In this document: piece after piece, positions 6,454 through 13,199 of the stretch
Layout of the letters: the number at the start of each line of letters is the position of its first letter
How positions within the stretch are numbered: position 1 is the stretch's first letter
DNA from: JAFAVZ01 sp036009105
GTDB lineage: Bacteria; Acidobacteriota; Thermoanaerobaculia; Gp7-AA8
NCBI GenBank assembly: GCA_036009105.1
Contig: DASYMJ010000222.1
Location: forward strand, 1 to 15,639
Reading direction: 5' to 3'
Length of the DNA: 15,639 bases
The notes under the pieces: generated by a model
Databases searched by the model: none
What the model was told of the DNA's origin: nothing
The model's input: only the letters and a program-made list of their open reading frames with translations
Position numbers and translations under genes: made by a program

Positions 6454-7998
6454 ATGAGACTCGCCGCCCGATTCAGCGCCACACTCATCCTCTTCCTGGC
6501 CAGCGGCGGCGCGCTCCTCGGAGCCCCGTTCGCCTTCCGGCAGGAGTGGATCAAGGAGGTTTCCCTGGCCGAGGGAGGCATCGTCTGGATTGCCAACCCG
6601 ACGGGGAACATCGACGTCATCGGCGTGGAAGGCAGCACCGTCTCCATCCTCGCCGAGCGGCTCACCCGCGGCGCGGACGCGGCGGCGGTGGACGAGGCGA
6701 AGGAGCAGACGGCGATCTACGTGGCCGGCGACGAGCGCAACCGCACCATCCGCACGCTCGTGCCGATGGTGCACAGCGTCCGCTGGACCACGAACGTCAA
6801 CTACTCGGTGCGCGTGCCGACCACGGCGAACCTCCGCATCGAGTCGAGCTCCAGCGACCACATCCGCATCTCCAACGTGCGCGGCTCCATCAGCGTGAAG
6901 AACCTCAACGGCGCCATCTTCCTCGACAACGCCACCGGCCCGGTGACGGTGGACAGCGTCAACGGCACCATCGTGTACGACCCGAACGGCAACCCTTCCG
7001 CGAACGTGAGCCTGACCACCGTCAACGGCCAGATCCAGGTCGCGGTGATGCCGGACGCCCGCTTCCAGTGGGTGGCGGAGACGATCAAGGGCGACTTCCT
7101 GACCAACCTTCCCATCCGCGGCCGGGTGGTCGGCACCGGCTACCGCGGCGCGCTCAACGCGGGCGGCCCGATCCTCGCCACCGCGGCGATGACCGGCAAC
7201 GTGACGCTGCTGCGCAAGGGCTCGCGCCCCAACGACGCGCGCTCCGTGCGCGCCGTGGAAGGGACGATCGGCCCGGTCACCGTGGCCCGCACCATCGACT
7301 TGGCCAGCTTCGATGGCAACTTCGCGTATTCGACGAACGTCGGCAACATCCGGGTCGGCCAGGTCCGCGGCAACGCCAAGGTCGAAACCGGCGCCGGCGA
7401 GGTGCACCTCGGCCGCATCCTCGGCGGCGCGACAGTCCGCTCCGGCGGCGGCCCGCTGGAGATCGGCGACGTCATCGGCGCGGTGAACGCGTACACCAAG
7501 GCGGGCGACGTGCTGGTCCAGGCGGCGCGCGGCGGCGGCGAGATCTCCACCGACGGCGGCCTGATTCGCGTGCTCTACGCCGGCGCTCCCGGCACGCGCC
7601 TCCACTCCGGCGGCGGCGACATCATCGTGCGCCAGGCCTCCGGCCCGGTGAACGCCGACACGCGTTCGGGCGACATCACGATCAACGTCGATGCCGGCCT
7701 GCTCACCACGTCCGTGACGGCGAAGACGAGCCAGGGCAGCATCGTGCTGAACGTGGCGCCGAAGTTCAGCGCGGACATCGACGCGACGCTCGTCACCAGC
7801 GACGCCGACGCCCACACCATCCGCAGCGACTTCGCCGGCCTGCAGATCCGCCGCGAGCCGGCCGGCAACAACCGCATGCGCATCCACGCCACCGGCAAGA
7901 TCAACGGCGGCGGCGAGCGGGTCGAGCTTTACGCGGAAGAGGGCGACATCCTCCTCACCGCGCAGCCGATGCGGCCGGTGATGCTGGTCGGGCCGTAG
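6454..7998 (+). CDS. Exported DUF4097-type beta-solenoid protein
   Basis: A 514-residue protein with an apparent Sec signal peptide at 1-23 (a positively charged start, a hydrophobic core, and GALLGAP at the end). The mature part begins with EGGIVWIANPTGNIDVIGVEG, typical of DUF4097 proteins. It continues as two stretches of short glycine- and asparagine-rich strand-turn repeats (for example NGAIFLDNATGPVTVDSVNG, RSGGGPLEIGDV, SGGGDIIVRQASGPVNADTR, RSGDITINV), suggesting a right-handed beta-solenoid. DUF4097 proteins often lie beside ECF sigma/anti-sigma pairs or PspC-like envelope stress genes, but their activity is not known. It begins 4 bp after the anti-sigma gene, so it is almost certainly the third gene of that operon and possibly the effector or signal partner. 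No catalytic residues can be named. Confidence 0.85.
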   Translation: MRLAARFSATLILFLASGGALLGAPFAFRQEWIKEVSLAEGGIVWIANPTGNIDVIGVEGSTVSILAERLTRGADAAAVDEAKEQTAIYVAGDERNRTIRTLVPMVHSVRWTTNVNYSVRVPTTANLRIESSSSDHIRISNVRGSISVKNLNGAIFLDNATGPVTVDSVNGTIVYDPNGNPSANVSLTTVNGQIQVAVMPDARFQWVAETIKGDFLTNLPIRGRVVGTGYRGALNAGGPILATAAMTGNVTLLRKGSRPNDARSVRAVEGTIGPVTVARTIDLASFDGNFAYSTNVGNIRVGQVRGNAKVETGAGEVHLGRILGGATVRSGGGPLEIGDVIGAVNAYTKAGDVLVQAARGGGEISTDGGLIRVLYAGAPGTRLHSGGGDIIVRQASGPVNADTRSGDITINVDAGLLTTSVTAKTSQGSIVLNVAPKFSADIDATLVTSDADAHTIRSDFAGLQIRREPAGNNRMRIHATGKINGGGERVELYAEEGDILLTAQPMRPVMLVGP

Positions 7999-8048
7999 CA
8001 GCGTTCGCTTCTGCCGGTCCGGATCGCGCCGCGCCCGCGCCGCGGCCA

Positions 8049-8077
8049 TTGCACGTTCGTCTGCAGCGGGCTAGGAT
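8049..8077 (+). promoter_or_regulatory. Candidate sigma-70 promoter upstream of the cyclophilin gene
   Basis: TTGCAC (8049-8054) and TAGGAT (8072-8077) are separated by exactly 17 bp in the 160-bp gap after the DUF4097 gene. They match the -35 and -10 consensus at 3/6 and 4/6 positions. The spacing is ideal but the boxes are weak, so this is a candidate only. It would give a leader of about 75 nt. Confidence 0.35.
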
Positions 8078-8158
8078 TCGCCCCCGCCGCCCGCCCGGCA
8101 CGTGGCACGAAGACGGAAAGCACCAGCAGCACCAGCAGCCAACAAGGAGACGAGTGCA

Positions 8159-8683
8159 ATGAGTGACAACGAGCCGAAGGTGGCCGAGCTCCATACCTCC
8201 GCCGGGGAGATCGACATCCGCTTCTTTCCGGACCTCGCCCCGAACCATGTGAAGAACTTCCTCACCCTGGCCGGGCAGGGTTTCTACAACGGCACGAAGT
8301 TCCACCGCGTGATCCCCGGTTTCATGATCCAGGGCGGCGATCCGAACACGATCCAGGGCGAGGCGAACACCTGGGGCACCGGCGGCTCGCCGAACAAGCT
8401 GAAGGCGGAGTTCAACGCCATCCCGCACAAGCGGGGCATCGTCTCCATGGCCCGCTCCAACAGCCCGGACAGCGCCTCCTCCCAGTTCTTCATCGTGGTC
8501 AAGGACTCCAACTTCCTCGACCGGAACTACACCGTCTTCGGCGAGGTGACGAAGGGGATGGAGGTGGCGGACAAGATCGTGAACGGCAAGCGCGATCGGA
8601 ACGACCGCCCCGACGAGCCGGTCACCATCGAATCCATCACCATCCGCCCCGCCACGGCCGAAGAATCGAAGCCCCGCGGCTGA
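8159..8683 (+). CDS. Cyclophilin-type peptidyl-prolyl cis-trans isomerase
   Basis: A 174-residue cyclophilin that accelerates proline isomerisation in folding proteins. Active-site landmarks are present: FHRVIPGFMIQGGDP (48-62) with catalytic Arg50, Phe55 and Gln58, SMARSNSPDSASSQFFI (96-112), and NFLDRNYTVFGEV (118-130). No signal peptide is present, so it is expected to be cytoplasmic. The start ATG 8159 has AAGGAG nine bases upstream (8144-8149). An open frame extending 19 codons upstream to 8102 is rejected because it would read through that ribosome site. The gene has its own candidate promoter and is followed 23 bp later by the phosphotransferase gene. Confidence 0.95.
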   Translation: MSDNEPKVAELHTSAGEIDIRFFPDLAPNHVKNFLTLAGQGFYNGTKFHRVIPGFMIQGGDPNTIQGEANTWGTGGSPNKLKAEFNAIPHKRGIVSMARSNSPDSASSQFFIVVKDSNFLDRNYTVFGEVTKGMEVADKIVNGKRDRNDRPDEPVTIESITIRPATAEESKPRG

Positions 8684-8706
8684 TCCGCCGGAAAAAGCAA
8701 GCGGCC

Positions 8707-9753
8707 ATGACCTCCACCGACGCGCTTCCCCCCGACGCCGCGGCGTTCGTCCGCGGCCGCCTGGGGGAGTCGTGGGTGGCCCGCCCCCTGGCTGGCGACG
8801 CCTCGGTGCGCGCCTACTACCGCGTGGCGACGCCCGACGGCCAGACGTACATCCTGGCCTGGTACCCGCCGGAGGTCGCCGATCAGCTGACCCGCTTCCT
8901 CGCGGCCTACCGCGCCGTCTCGCCGCACGCCCGCGTGCCGGAGCTGATCGCCCAGGACCACTCCTCCGCGCTGCAGCAGGACGCGGGCGACCGCACGCTC
9001 TTCGCCGTCCTGCACGAGGACCGGGTGGCCGGCCTGCGGCTCTACCGCGCCGCGGTCGACCTGCTGGTCGACTTCCAGCGCGCGCCGGGCCGCGACATCA
9101 ACCCGCCGTTCACCGCCGGCTTTTTTGCAAATGAGCTGGAGATGACGCGCGAGTTCTACGTCGGGAAGCTGATGGGGGCGCGGGAGGAGGATGCGGATGC
9201 ATTGAAACCGCTCTTCAAAACACTGGCCGAAAACGTGGCATCGCAGCCGTTCGTTTTAACCCACCGCGATTATCACGGCCAGAATATCCATGTCGTTAAT
9301 GATCATCTTTTCCTGATCGATTATCAGGACATGAGAATGGGGCCGGCTACGTACGACCTCGCCTCGCTGTTGCGAGACCGCGGCGTGGGGCGCGTCCTGG
9401 GCGACGAGACGGAGATGGAGCTGGTCGAGTACTACGGGCGCAGAGCCGCCGAATACGCTCATGCGGGCGGAGCCGGCCCCGAGCTCCGCCGCCACTACTT
9501 CGAGACCCTCCTCCAGCGCTCCATCAAGATCCTCGGCACCTTCTCCCGCCAGCCCATCCAGCGCGGGAAGCTGCACTACCTCGACTTCATCCCGCCCACG
9601 CTCGAGAGCGTGCGGCGCTGCCTGGACGAGCTGCCTCAGTTCGCCCCGCTGGCGTCGCTGCTGCCGATGGACTTCGACCTCGAGCGCTCCCGCCAGACTC
9701 TGGAAAGGATTCACAGCCATGGCCAAGCACAAGATCACGCTCCTGCCCGGTGA
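8707..9753 (+). CDS. AmgK-like sugar/aminoglycoside phosphotransferase (APH fold)
   Basis: A 348-residue kinase-fold protein. The catalytic loop is LTHRDYHGQNIHV (184-196), with probable catalytic Asp188 and Asn193. The metal-binding motif is LIDYQDMRMGP (203-213) with Asp205, followed by YDLASLL (216-222). The N-lobe strand TYILAWYPPE (47-56) lacks the usual lysine, as in the COG3178 group that includes AmgK, the anomeric N-acetylmuramate/N-acetylglucosamine kinase of cell-wall recycling. The substrate here is inferred; the nucleotidyltransferase MurU that usually accompanies AmgK is not in the window. A ~100-bp segment over the active site (9241-9340) is much more AT-rich than the surrounding gene and includes TTA and AGA codons. 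The 3' end overlaps the next gene by 35 bp, indicating co-transcription with isocitrate dehydrogenase. Confidence 0.82.
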   Translation: MTSTDALPPDAAAFVRGRLGESWVARPLAGDASVRAYYRVATPDGQTYILAWYPPEVADQLTRFLAAYRAVSPHARVPELIAQDHSSALQQDAGDRTLFAVLHEDRVAGLRLYRAAVDLLVDFQRAPGRDINPPFTAGFFANELEMTREFYVGKLMGAREEDADALKPLFKTLAENVASQPFVLTHRDYHGQNIHVVNDHLFLIDYQDMRMGPATYDLASLLRDRGVGRVLGDETEMELVEYYGRRAAEYAHAGGAGPELRRHYFETLLQRSIKILGTFSRQPIQRGKLHYLDFIPPTLESVRRCLDELPQFAPLASLLPMDFDLERSRQTLERIHSHGQAQDHAPAR

Positions 9754-10747
9754 CGGCATCGGCCCCGAAGTGACGGCCGCCGTCGTCTCCATCGTCGAAT
9801 GCGCCGGGGTCGACGTCGAATGGGACAAGTACTTCGTCGGCGCGGAGGCGATCAGCCGCTCCGGCGATCCGCTGCCGCAGGAAGTGCTCGACTCCATCCT
9901 GAGCAACAAGGTCGCGCTCAAGGGCCCGGTCACGACGCCGGTCGGCACCGGCTTCTCCTCCATCAACGTCCGCCTGCGCAAGACGCTCGACCTCTACGCG
10001 AACCTGCGGCCGGTGAAGTCGATGCCGAACATCGTCACCCGCTACGAGGACATCGATCTCGTCGTGGTGCGCGAGAACACGGAGGACCTCTACAGCGGCC
10101 TGGAGCACGAGGTGGTGCCGGGCGTGGTCGAGTCGATCAAGATCATCACCCGGCGCGCCTCGACCCGCATCGCCAGGTTCGCCTTCGACTACGCCATGAC
10201 CCACGGCCGGCGCCGGGTCACCGCCGTGCACAAGGCGAACATCATGAAGATGTCCGACGGGCTCTTCCTGCAATGCTTCCGCGAGGTGGCGGCCGATTAC
10301 CCGAACATCCAGGCGGACGACCGGATCGTCGACAACCTCTGCATGCAGCTGGTGGTCGATCCGAACCAGTTCGACATCCTGCTGCTGGAGAACCTCTACG
10401 GCGACATCGTCTCCGACCTCACCGCGGGCCTGGTGGGCGGCCTCGGTGTGGTGGCCGGCGCGAACATCGGCGAGGCGGGCGCGGTGTTCGAGGCCGTGCA
10501 CGGCAGCGCGCCGGACATCGCCGGCCAGAACAAGGCGAACCCGCTCGCGCTGCTGCAGTCCGCGGTGCTGATGCTGCAGCACCTCGGCGAGATGGGTCCG
10601 GCCAGGCGCATCAAGGACGCCATCGAGAAAGTGCTCGCCTCCGGGCCGGAGCACCGCACGCGCGACATCGGCGGCACCGGCACGACGGCCGATTTCACCG
10701 CCGCCATGTGCGAGACGCTGCGCCGGGGCACCCGCGCGGATGATTAG
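9719..10747 (+). CDS. NAD-dependent isocitrate dehydrogenase
   Basis: A 342-residue beta-decarboxylating dehydrogenase of the TCA cycle, converting isocitrate to 2-oxoglutarate with release of CO2. Visible landmarks are LLPGDGIGPEV (8-18), the substrate segment SSINVRLRKTLDLYANLRP (80-98, with Ser81, Asn83, Arg87, Arg97), RENTEDLYSGLEHE (118-131, Tyr125), Lys172 (HKANIMK), metal aspartates Asp205, Asp229 and Asp233, and HGSAPDIAGQNKANP (261-275). The SxN pair and GVVESIKIIT (135-144) favour isocitrate over 3-isopropylmalate. Asp266 in place of the Lys of E. coli-type enzymes favours NAD over NADP. It is close to the short mitochondrial IDH3-like type. Start ATG 9719 has GGAAAGGA (9702-9709) upstream and lies inside the phosphotransferase gene. 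Homoisocitrate dehydrogenase is a less likely alternative. Confidence 0.92.
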   Translation: MAKHKITLLPGDGIGPEVTAAVVSIVECAGVDVEWDKYFVGAEAISRSGDPLPQEVLDSILSNKVALKGPVTTPVGTGFSSINVRLRKTLDLYANLRPVKSMPNIVTRYEDIDLVVVRENTEDLYSGLEHEVVPGVVESIKIITRRASTRIARFAFDYAMTHGRRRVTAVHKANIMKMSDGLFLQCFREVAADYPNIQADDRIVDNLCMQLVVDPNQFDILLLENLYGDIVSDLTAGLVGGLGVVAGANIGEAGAVFEAVHGSAPDIAGQNKANPLALLQSAVLMLQHLGEMGPARRIKDAIEKVLASGPEHRTRDIGGTGTTADFTAAMCETLRRGTRADD

Positions 10748-10754
10748 CCGTGTT

Positions 10755-10841
10755 GTGTCATCCTGAAGCCGCGAAGACGGCGAAGGATCTCCTCGTGCTT
10801 GCCGGGAGATGCTTCGGCCTCCGCGGGCCTCAGGATGACAC
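10755..10841. repeat. Long imperfect inverted repeat with 12-bp perfect ends
   Basis: The ends GTGTCATCCTGA (10755-10766) and TCAGGATGACAC (10830-10841) are perfect inverse complements. Pairing continues inward with mismatches: GCCGCGAAGACGGCGAAG on the left against the complement of a CTTCGGCCTCCGCGG stretch on the right, then GGATCTCC against GGGAGATGC. The whole 87-bp element can form a cruciform or RNA hairpin. TGTCATCCTGA-ended palindromes resemble a dispersed intergenic repeat type I recall from several bacterial phyla (recollection, not searched). It lies 8 bp after the isocitrate dehydrogenase gene, and its right arm contains the ATG (10835) of the DUF309 gene. Confidence 0.8.
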
Positions 10842-11233
10842 TGCCACCGTACGCCGAAAAGTTCCTGGAGGGCGTCGCCCACTTCAACGCCCTCGAGTTC
10901 TGGCACGCCCATGAGTCGTGGGAGGAGCTGTGGCTCCAGGCGCAGACGGACGTCGAGCAGTTCCTGCAGGGGATGATTCAGCTCGCCGCGGCGTACCACC
11001 ATCTGAAGCGCGGGACCTATCGCGGGGGGGTGCGGCTGTTCGATGCGGCGCTGCGCCGCCTCGACGCTTTCCCGCGCGATTTCTCCGGCGTCGACCGCAC
11101 CGCGGCGGAGGCGGCGGCCCGAGAGCACCGGGAGCTCTTTTCTTCCGAAATTCCGGAAGAACGTCTGGACGAAAGTCAATACCCGAAACTCATTCGCACA
11201 GCTTCGGAAATGCCGCCGCGCCAACCGTGGTGA
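10835..11233 (+). CDS. DUF309 family protein
   Basis: A 132-residue all-helical protein of the DUF309 family. It has the family's conserved residues: FNALEFWHAHESWEELW (17-33, the H-x-x-H-E-x-W-E motif) and FLQGMIQLAAAYHHLKRG (43-60, G-x-I-Q-x-A-A-x-x-H), followed by GGVRLFDAALRRL. The function of the family is unknown; the conserved His and Glu residues suggest a metal-binding or enzymatic pocket. ATG 10835 fits the family's usual N-terminus (MTLPPYAEKFLEGV) and lies inside the right arm of the inverted repeat, with AGG directly adjoining rather than a normally spaced ribosome site. A TTG at 10799 in the same frame, adding 12 residues encoded by the repeat, is the alternative. The C-terminal 25 residues (after EHRELFSSEI) are poorly conserved-looking and less GC-rich. 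Confidence 0.85.
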   Translation: MTLPPYAEKFLEGVAHFNALEFWHAHESWEELWLQAQTDVEQFLQGMIQLAAAYHHLKRGTYRGGVRLFDAALRRLDAFPRDFSGVDRTAAEAAAREHRELFSSEIPEERLDESQYPKLIRTASEMPPRQPW

Positions 11234-11288
11234 TGCGTTACAATCCGAGCTCTCCAACAGCAGACCTCTAATTCGGGCGAGGGATCGT

Positions 11289-12317
11289 ATGCAGGAAATC
11301 GATCAACGGGACCGGGAGCTCCTGGGTGCTCTGCAAGGCGAAATTCCGCTGTCCTCCACGCCTTATGCGGTCGTCGGCCAGATGATCGACATGTCGGAGA
11401 AAGAGGTCATCAAGCGGACGGAACGGCTCAAACGGGATGGCCTCGTGCGCGCGCTCGCCGCGCAGTTCGACATGCGAGCCCTCGGCTACCGCTCCTGCCT
11501 CGTCGCCGCCCGCGTCAACCCCGAGCGGATCGATGAAGCGGCGAACGTGATCAACGCCCATCCCGGCGTCACCCAGAACTACCGCCGCAATCACGATTTC
11601 AACCTCTGGTTCACCCTCGCCGTCTCCCCTACCTCCCACCTCGGGCTGGAGAAGACGATCGAGACGCTGGCCGAGGAGGCGGAGTGCGATGTGGTGCGGC
11701 CGCTGCCGACCCTGAAGCTCTTCAAGAGCAGCAGCTCCGACGGCCACGAGGTGCTCGCCGGAGACGCCGACCCGCATCCCGACTACACCCCGCTCACGCC
11801 CGCGGAGATGGAAGCCGTCCGCCAGCTGCAGCGCGACCTGCCGCTTCAGCCGCGCCCCTTCGACGCCATGGCCAAGAACACCACCCTCGGCGCGGACGAG
11901 ATCCTCGACGCGGCCCGCACCCTGCTCCGGCGCGGCCAGATGCGTCGCTTCGGCGCCCACGTCACGGCGCGCAAGCCGGGCTTCTCCGCCAGCGCGATGG
12001 GCGTGTGGGTCGTCCCCGCGGACCGGGTCGACGAATACGGCGCGAAGATGTCCCAGAACAAGGCCGTCTCGCACTGCTACCTCCGCCCGATCTACAACGA
12101 CTGGCCGTACAACCTCTACACCATCGTGCACGGCCGCTCGGTCGACGAGTGCGAGTCGATCATCAACGACCTGGCCATCGACACCGGCCTCACCGAGAAG
12201 CAGGCGCTCTACCCGACACGCGAGTACAAGAAGGCGCGCATCAGCTACTTCTCGCCGGAAGCCGAGGAGTGGGAGCGCGTCCATGGCGCGCAGCAGGCCG
12301 CGACCGCCGTGTCGTGA
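11289..12317 (+). CDS. Fused siroheme decarboxylase (AhbA-AhbB / NirDL-like)
   Basis: A 342-residue protein made of two tandem Lrp/AsnC-like halves. The first half (about 1-155) has a winged-helix region and then GVTQNYRRNHDFNLWFTL (93-110). The second (about 165-335) has its own winged helix (RPFDAMAKNTTLGADEIL) and SHCYLRPIYNDWPYNLYTIV (261-280). The NYRRNHDFNLWFTL and SHCYLRPxYxDWPYNLYTxxHG signatures mark siroheme decarboxylases, which remove two acetate carboxyls from siroheme to give 12,18-didecarboxysiroheme on the alternative heme (Ahb) or heme d1 (Nir) route. Single subunits are about 160-180 residues, so this is a two-subunit fusion. Lrp-type transcription factors lack these motifs. 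ATG 11289 follows a CGAGGG ribosome site (11278-11283). No other heme genes are in the window. Confidence 0.85.
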   Translation: MQEIDQRDRELLGALQGEIPLSSTPYAVVGQMIDMSEKEVIKRTERLKRDGLVRALAAQFDMRALGYRSCLVAARVNPERIDEAANVINAHPGVTQNYRRNHDFNLWFTLAVSPTSHLGLEKTIETLAEEAECDVVRPLPTLKLFKSSSSDGHEVLAGDADPHPDYTPLTPAEMEAVRQLQRDLPLQPRPFDAMAKNTTLGADEILDAARTLLRRGQMRRFGAHVTARKPGFSASAMGVWVVPADRVDEYGAKMSQNKAVSHCYLRPIYNDWPYNLYTIVHGRSVDECESIINDLAIDTGLTEKQALYPTREYKKARISYFSPEAEEWERVHGAQQAATAVS

Positions 12318-12435
12318 TGCCGTCAGGCAGAAGTTCTTGACGTGCCGTCTTCGCCGGCGCGCGGCCTAAACGTCGCACCCACAATGGCTTAGCGGCAACA
12401 CGACCCAGGGAACGCCCTTCGAATGATGCGGCGGC

Positions 12436-12567
12436 ATGACGAACTGGCCGGACTGCGAATTCATCATCATCGAGCACGACGACGAGCCGGCGAAGACCGC
12501 TCCCTCCGTCGAGAAGACGGGGTGGGAGACGGTCATCTTCGTGGTGGCGGATGAGGAGGACGGCTAG
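12436..12567 (+). CDS. Small acidic protein, 43 residues, unrecognised
   Basis: An ORF starting at ATG 12436 and ending at TAG 12565-12567. The peptide begins MTNWPDCEFIIIEHDDEP and ends GWETVIFVVADEEDG. It has 12 Asp/Glu against two Lys, one Cys, two Trp and two hydrophobic beta-type stretches (EFIII and TVIFVVA). Nearly all codons end in G or C, as in the neighbouring real genes. An in-frame stop lies just upstream (12424), so the start is fixed at 12436 unless a rarer codon is used. The Shine-Dalgarno is weak. Its stop and the stop of the opposing CDGSH gene share the palindrome CTAG (12564-12567). I recognise no family. It sits 118 bp after the siroheme decarboxylase gene. Confidence 0.55.
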   Translation: MTNWPDCEFIIIEHDDEPAKTAPSVEKTGWETVIFVVADEEDG

Positions 12568-12779
12568 GGCTTCGGCTCGGTTTCTTCCACGGCGGCCATG
12601 GCGCCCTGGAAGCCGATCTTCGAGTGCGTGCCGTCGCAGAACGGCTTCGTGGTGGAGCCGCCGCAGCGGCAGAGAGCGCGCTTCCTGGCGGGCACTTCGT
12701 TGCCTTGGGCGTCGACCAGGCGGAACTCGCCGTCGATGACGTACGGGCCGTTGTCTTTGATGGTGATGGTGATGGCCAT
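12564..12779 (-). CDS. CDGSH iron-sulphur domain protein
   Basis: A 71-residue protein with one CDGSH domain, CRCGGSTTKPFCDGTH (37-52). Its Cys37, Cys39, Cys48 and His52 should bind a [2Fe-2S] cluster, as in mitoNEET-type and bacterial CDGSH proteins involved in iron, redox or electron-transfer roles. The N-terminal beta region MAITITIKDNGPYVIDGEF is typical of bacterial single-domain members. I chose ATG 12779 because GAGGAG lies five bases upstream and overlaps the stop of the preceding membrane-protein gene; an extension to 12827 would overlap that gene. It is the last gene of a lepB-led minus-strand operon. No transmembrane segment, so probably cytoplasmic. Confidence 0.9.
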   Translation of the reverse strand: MAITITIKDNGPYVIDGEFRLVDAQGNEVPARKRALCRCGGSTTKPFCDGTHSKIGFQGAMAAVEETEPKP

Positions 12780-12787
12780 TTGGCTCC

Positions 12788-13150
12788 TCAGAAGATCGGG
12801 TTCTCGTAATGGTGGTGCTGTTTCCACTGATACAGGTAGCCGGGAAACTTGATCGGCACCGTGTACTCCACGTCGATATAGATTTGATTGTTGCGGCGCT
12901 CGATGGTGACATTGTCTTCCGTCACCGGCAGGTCCTGCTCCTCCGCTTTGGCCAGGATCGCCTTCATGATCCGCTCGTCGTTATGCGAGCCGGCGGACTT
13001 GGCCTCGTCCTGGATGGTCTGGCGCAACTCGGCGGCGCGCACCTTCACCGGGATCATCTTGAAGGCGATGAAGACGCCGATAAGCAGGATGATCAGTCCG
13101 ATCAGGCATCCGAAGTTCCCCTCACCTGCTTCACGGCGATTGCGGCGCAT
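12788..13150 (-). CDS. DUF4845-like single-span membrane protein
   Basis: A 120-residue protein with a charged N-terminus (MRRNRREAGEG), one membrane span at about 14-31 (CLIGLIILLIGVFIAF) and a soluble part ending in a strand-rich segment (NVTIERRNNQIYIDVEYTVP). This layout, with a K-M-I-P-V segment after the span, resembles DUF4845 proteins, which lie beside lepB in many proteobacteria. Here too it directly follows lepB (49 bp). Function is unknown in that family. The start at 13150 is supported by GGAGGAAGG just upstream; a longer open frame to 13255 overlaps the lepB 3' end and is rejected. Its C-terminus (YQWKQHHHYENPIF) is rich in His and aromatic residues. The membrane topology is clear; the family assignment is by pattern and moderate. 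Confidence 0.75.
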   Translation of the reverse strand: MRRNRREAGEGNFGCLIGLIILLIGVFIAFKMIPVKVRAAELRQTIQDEAKSAGSHNDERIMKAILAKAEEQDLPVTEDNVTIERRNNQIYIDVEYTVPIKFPGYLYQWKQHHHYENPIF

Positions 13151-13199
13151 AAACCTTCCTCCAGTTCCCGCGTGAGAGTAAGGAAAGGGTATGGCGGAG

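Noticed and set aside
8119..8142. AGCACCAGC repeated twice plus AGCC just upstream of the cyclophilin gene
   Set aside because: Too few copies and no inverted partner; the unit is 9 bp, not 7, so I did not group it with the heptad hairpins.
6439..8162. Long open frames in two other frames across the DUF4097 gene (538 and 536 codons)
   Set aside because: Both are Arg/His/Gly-rich shadows of a high-GC3 gene. The frame from 6454 has a signal peptide and DUF4097 motifs.
11024..11030. Run of seven G within the DUF309 gene
   Set aside because: Shorter than the tract in the O-antigen ligase gene and unremarkable in a GC-rich genome; the frame is normal on both sides.
11239..11244. TACAAT box upstream of the siroheme decarboxylase gene
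   Set aside because: Good -10 similarity, but no -35 at any suitable spacing in the GC-rich sequence before it, so not listed as a promoter.
9587..11257. A 556-codon minus-strand open frame over isocitrate dehydrogenase and DUF309
   Set aside because: Antisense shadow without recognisable domains; it crosses two well-identified genes and the inverted repeat.
12758..12775. GATGGT-type hexamer repetition at the start of the CDGSH gene
   Set aside because: It simply encodes alternating Ile/Thr in the first beta strand.
12241..12912. A 223-codon minus-strand frame overlapping the CDGSH, DUF4845-like and small ORF regions
   Set aside because: It lies in the wrong frame relative to the CDGSH gene, which has a complete cluster motif, and its translation is Arg/His/Pro low-complexity.
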